From assembly GCA_963742715.1 (NCBI GenBank), contig CAVUMR010000001.1:1364001-1428000 (forward strand): a stretch of DNA of 64,000 bases, given 5' to 3'. The notes beneath the pieces were generated by a model. That model saw only the letters and a list, made by a program, of their open reading frames with translations, did no database searches and was not told where the DNA came from. This document shows, one piece after another, positions 61,193 through 64,000 of the stretch. The DNA comes from CAVUMR01 sp963742715 (GTDB taxonomy: Bacteria > Actinomycetota > Actinomycetes > Mycobacteriales > Micromonosporaceae). How positions within the stretch are numbered: the first letter of the stretch is position 1; every line of letters begins with the position of its first letter. The translations under genes and the position numbers were made by a program.

Positions 61193-62329
61193 ATGGCAGG
61201 CAGCGGCGGAATGCAGCCGTTCGACATACACCCGGCGAATCCGGGTGAGCTATCCCAGCAGAGTGCCCAACTGGCCACCCAGGCATCCGAGGCGATCGAC
61301 GAGAGTCGACTGTCGCTGATGGCGTTCATGCCCGCGGTGTCCAACTGGGACGGGATCGCCGCACCGGAGTTGCGGGCCGCCCCGAAGCCGATCCGGCAGC
61401 GGGCGTACGCGGTGAGCAACGCGCTGTCCTGGGCGTCCACCGCGCTCGACTACTGGGCCGCGCAGATCACCGCGTTCAACGGTGAGGTCCAACAGATCCT
61501 GTTGAACCTGGCCAGCGCCAACACCCGGATCCTCAGCGCGACCCTGCCCAACGGCAAGCCGGTACCGCTGTCCACCTCGCTCGAAGCGATGCAGGCGGTG
61601 GAGGCCGAGGCCAAGAAGCTGTGGCACAAGGCGTACGACCAGTACATCGTCGGCGGTGGACGCACCGCGGCCGGGATGCTCGACGCCGGGCCGACACCGG
61701 CCAACGTCGCCGCGGCCGCCTCGGTCGGGTTGGTACCGCCGGGCCAGCCGTGGAACCCGCTGTCCCAGATGTGGAAGGCGTTCAAGGGCAACGCGATCCC
61801 GCCGGGTGGCCTCGGCAACTGGCCGTGGGCGTTGGGACGGGGCGCGGCCGCGGTCGGCTTCGGCGCTTCCGCCCTGCAGTACCGGTACGGCTACCCCTGG
61901 GCCGAGGGCGGGGCCGCCAGGAGGGTGTTCGGCTCCGGACCGCGAATCGGCCCGCGCGCCTGGGACCTGATCGGCCGCGCGGCCAAGGGCGCCAAGATCG
62001 GCGGTACGGCGGCCGGCTTCCTCGGGTCGCTGAACAAGCGGCTCCACGAGGGAGAGAGTCCGGGTGGCGCCGCTGCCGGCGCCGCGGCCGAAACCACCAC
62101 GATCACCGGGTGCGCCGTGACAGGTGGTCGGCTCGGTGCGATGGAGCCGATCCCGCACCCCCTCGCGAAGGCGGGCGGCGCGCTGGCCGGCGGGATCGTC
62201 GGCGGCGTGGCCTGCTCCCCGGTCGGGGACGCGGTCGGCGACGTGACGAGCAAGGGCGTGGACGCGCTCAAGGACGAGGGCGAGAGCATCCTCGACGGCT
62301 TCAAGCATCTCGGCACGCCACGGTTCTGA
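61193..62329 (+). CDS. Large T7SS effector-like protein, glycine-rich C-terminus
   Basis: 378 residues from ATG 61193. Residues ~15-140 are helical and resemble an LXG/ESX export domain (NPGELSQQSAQLATQASEAIDESRLSL in pieces, VSNWDGIAAPELR with W-x-G-like WDG, LDYWAAQITAF). After residue 180 it is Gly/Ala/Pro-rich with hydrophobic stretches (AAAGAAAETTTITGCAVTGG, GGALAGGIVGGVAC), which could insert into membranes. Ends DALKDEGESILDGFKHLG. No known toxin motif. No immunity gene is obvious. Confidence 0.65.
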   Translation: MAGSGGMQPFDIHPANPGELSQQSAQLATQASEAIDESRLSLMAFMPAVSNWDGIAAPELRAAPKPIRQRAYAVSNALSWASTALDYWAAQITAFNGEVQQILLNLASANTRILSATLPNGKPVPLSTSLEAMQAVEAEAKKLWHKAYDQYIVGGGRTAAGMLDAGPTPANVAAAASVGLVPPGQPWNPLSQMWKAFKGNAIPPGGLGNWPWALGRGAAAVGFGASALQYRYGYPWAEGGAARRVFGSGPRIGPRAWDLIGRAAKGAKIGGTAAGFLGSLNKRLHEGESPGGAAAGAAAETTTITGCAVTGGRLGAMEPIPHPLAKAGGALAGGIVGGVACSPVGDAVGDVTSKGVDALKDEGESILDGFKHLGTPRF

Positions 62330-62657
62330 TTCATCGGTATCGGGCGGCCGGTGTGGGTAATCACCTCACGCCAGGCAAGGACATACAACTCAATGCTATT
62401 TGATCATCACTCCGGGAGAAAACCGGGGAACTCAACCATTAATTCCACGGGATCTCATCGGGAGGGGTAGAAGCACTCAGTTACGGGCAATATCGTCACT
62501 TGCTCGCGGACGGTACTCTACCGACAAGCGACGTGGTGCCGGGTTAGTGCTGGTACCCACGCCGCAGACGGGCCCGAGCTAGTGAGGAGCAGAGCTTCGT
62601 CGGTGCCGGATCGGGCCACCGTCGCAGCAGCGACCACACCACGTACGGGAGGCAACA
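62330..62657. other. 328-base AT-richer leader of the Esx pair
   Basis: No open frame with good codon bias. AT content is higher than nearby (tcaatgctatttgatcatcac, ccattaattccacgg). It most likely holds the promoter and a long leader of the two Esx-like genes. I find no -35/-10 pair that I would name. Confidence 0.5.
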
Positions 62658-63011
62658 GTGGCCGGCAACTACGTCAATCTGAACGACGCGGGTGTCCTCA
62701 CCCAGTCCGGACAGGGCTATGAGGCCAACTCCGAAGATCAGTTCGGCGAGTCGCGTAACTTCCTCGGGCGCATGGACGCGTCGAAGCAGGGCCTCAAGGG
62801 CTCGGCGGGCAACACGTTCACCGGCGTATCGGACATGTCCGGCGGCAACCTGACCCAGCTGGCGAACCTCATCGCCGAGCAGGCGGTACGCGCGGTCCGC
62901 ACCGAGAACACCCTGCTCACCGCAGACGACGACTCGACCTCCGCCCAGCAGACCAGCGTCGCGGGCATGGAATCGCACGCTTCGGTCCTGTCCCGCGGCA
63001 TCAACGCCTGA
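62658..63011 (+). CDS. Esx-like WXG100 family protein, first of pair
   Basis: 117 residues from GTG 62658 with gggaggcaac upstream. Sequence LNDAGVLTQSGQGYEANSE opens helix one; the turn SKQGLKGSAGNTFTG holds a Gly-rich WxG-equivalent without Trp; helix two is LTQLANLIAEQAVRAVRTENTLL. Paired with the next gene (23 bases), as EsxA/EsxB-type heterodimers are. Secretion apparatus genes are outside this window. Confidence 0.75.
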   Translation: MAGNYVNLNDAGVLTQSGQGYEANSEDQFGESRNFLGRMDASKQGLKGSAGNTFTGVSDMSGGNLTQLANLIAEQAVRAVRTENTLLTADDDSTSAQQTSVAGMESHASVLSRGINA

Positions 63012-63034
63012 GAATCTGAGGGAGGCATTCCAGA

Positions 63035-63340
63035 ATGAGCAACTACCAGCTCCGTGCCGACTTCGGCACTCTCGACCAGCTGTCCGCTGACCAGGGCTCG
63101 CACGCTGGCAACATCGACGGCCTGCGGTCCACGCTCCGTTCCCACGTGTCGAAGGCGCTCGCGAACTTCGACGGTGGTATGGGTACCGAGGAGCACCAGT
63201 CCTGCATGCGCAAGGCTGACGAGCTGATCGACGAGTACATCAACAACATGCGCCAGTTCCAGCGCACCACCGGCAACGTGCACGACACGTTCCTCACCGG
63301 TGGCCAGCGGGCGCAGACCATCCTCGGCTCGGGCGCCTGA
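63035..63340 (+). CDS. Esx-like WXG100 family protein, second of pair
   Basis: 101 residues from ATG 63035 (gagggagg eight bases upstream). Two helices: FGTLDQLSADQGSHAGNIDG and KADELIDEYINNMRQFQRTTG, separated by NFDGGMGTEEHQSCMRK, where the WxG position is FDGGMG. 101 residues is the canonical length for the family. Likely dimer partner of the previous gene. Confidence 0.78.
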   Translation: MSNYQLRADFGTLDQLSADQGSHAGNIDGLRSTLRSHVSKALANFDGGMGTEEHQSCMRKADELIDEYINNMRQFQRTTGNVHDTFLTGGQRAQTILGSGA

Positions 63341-63382
63341 GTCGTACGTACTGCCGGCCGCGGCCGGCGGCAGTGGACACAG

Positions 63383-63414
63383 CGGCGGGTGGAAGCTTCG
63401 GCTTCCACCCGCCG
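63383..63414 (+). terminator. Terminator hairpin with TTCG tetraloop
   Basis: Perfect 14-bp stem (arm cggcgggtggaagc) closed by ttcg, 42 bases past the stop of the Esx pair. A UUCG loop is especially stable in RNA. Confidence 0.85.
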
Positions 63415-63520
63415 TCGCGTTTGTCGGTCTCCCAGCCCGCGCCCGCTTGGGGCCGGCCCGCGCCGGCGCGAAGCCACGGCCCGCGCACGGAGCTGGCCTG
63501 CGCCCCTTGGCGCGAACAGA

Positions 63521-63548
63521 ACTGGGCGGCCCCGCGGGGCCGCCCAGT
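63521..63548. terminator. Perfect 28-bp palindrome, terminator of the minus-strand WXG100 gene
   Basis: Both halves, 63521-63534 and 63535-63548, are exact complements (actgggcggccccg at the left). In RNA it gives a stem of at least 12 bp. It lies 18 bases past the stop of the gene at 63567 and serves convergent traffic. Confidence 0.8.
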
Positions 63549-63566
63549 CAGCTATCCAGCTCTGTA

Positions 63567-63950
63567 CTACCAGCTGCCCCCGCCGCCACCACCGCCACCG
63601 CCGCCGGCGGTGAGGGGCCGGCTCAGCACCGATCCGTTGCTCTCGAAGATCGAGCCCTGCCCGTCCAGCAGGGTGGTGGAGTCCGCGTCGGCGTTCGCCA
63701 CCGTGTTCGACGCGGACGTCGTGTTCGTACCGAGCGCCTCGACCTGCTGCGCGACGCTCTGGAACTTCGGGTTCCAGATCGACAGGTACGACTCGACCGC
63801 GGAGGTGACCGTGGACTCCTGTACCTCGGTCGCGGCGGTACGCAGCGCGGTGTCCGCCTGGCCACCCCAGGCCTGCCAGCCACCGGACGTGGCGGCCGTG
63901 TTGTTGCCCGCGGTCGCGACGACATCCGGGTTGACGTCGTAGTACGTCAT
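63567..63950 (-). CDS. WXG100-like small protein, paralogue B, with poly-Gly-Ser-Trp tail
   Basis: 127 residues from ATG 63950. Same pattern as the gene at 60803: YYDVNPDVVATAGNNTAATS, GGWQAWGGQADTALRTA, YLSIWNPKFQSVAQQVEALG, ASNTVANADADSTTLL. It ends in ten glycines, then Ser-Trp, unlike its paralogue. The 50 bases after the start at the window's edge contain aggagt as ribosome binding site. On the opposite strand to the Esx pair, it converges on it. Confidence 0.78.
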   Translation of the reverse strand: MTYYDVNPDVVATAGNNTAATSGGWQAWGGQADTALRTAATEVQESTVTSAVESYLSIWNPKFQSVAQQVEALGTNTTSASNTVANADADSTTLLDGQGSIFESNGSVLSRPLTAGGGGGGGGGGSW

Positions 63951-64000
63951 CGGGACTCCTCCGAGGATCTAGGCACCACTACCGGCTCACCAGCCGGGTG

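Noticed and set aside
63373..63942. Plus-strand frame opposite the WXG100 paralogue at the right edge
   Set aside because: Pro-rich shadow of the glycine run and terminator hairpins; no start signal.

Overview
The window is chromosomal DNA from a GC-rich actinobacterium. Supporting signs are very high G/C at third codon positions, many GTG starts, purine-rich ribosome binding sites, 4-base ATGA/GTGA gene overlaps, three LytR-CpsA-Psr proteins, WXG100-like type VII secretion substrates, YbaB pairs, a DUF5926 gene and an Excalibur lipoprotein. The gene content resembles a Micromonosporaceae-type filamentous actinomycete, but that placement is an inference. I call 64 protein genes, no rRNA, tRNA or CRISPR array, and no intact transposon or phage.

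Layout. 0.5-13.6 kb: a YfhO-like membrane protein whose coding potential extends upstream of its first usable start, an AT-rich gene island, secreted esterase and secreted unknown proteins, a uracil-DNA-glycosylase-like gene coupled to an amidohydrolase, a Tam methyltransferase, a PAP2 phosphatase and a TMEM175 channel. 13.6-16.6 kb: three 63-bp hairpin repeats, then larB-larC-GDT1, a compact operon for nickel-pincer cofactor synthesis plus a cation transporter. 17.5-20.7 kb: two YbaB/EspL-like proteins facing two ESX-like substrates. 20.8-25.9 kb: arginine deiminase, then a tight reverse-strand operon (rhodanese, GDPD, GAF histidine kinase, anti-sigma-type ATPase, DUF5926).

25.9-53.5 kb is dominated by envelope work: three LCP ligases, a UDP-glucuronate decarboxylase-like enzyme, a polyprenyl-phosphate sugar transferase, an O-antigen-ligase-like protein, a GT4 glycosyltransferase, GalE, a Wzx-like flippase, a CDP-alcohol phosphotransferase and a nucleotidyltransferase. 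Within it lie two sodium/solute symporter operons, one of them under a LytS/LytTR two-component system. Divergent from the nucleotidyltransferase operon is a translationally coupled LuxE-like/LuxC-like pair with no luciferase genes. This predicts activation and reduction of a fatty acyl group next to head-group transfer enzymes, and it is the best candidate here for an undescribed pathway.

53.6-60.6 kb: CBS protein, LLM oxidoreductase, divergent MarR/YceI pair with a clear operator and an 8-bp tandem array, GCS2-family ligase, Rrf2 regulator, and an XRE regulator coupled to a ClpP homologue that lacks catalytic Ser and His. 60.8-64 kb: a second WXG100 cluster with an Esx-type pair, two paralogues of a third small type, and a larger effector-like protein.

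The window also holds many short tandem arrays and a 68-nt dispersed inverted-repeat element present twice, with compensatory base changes in its predicted stems.
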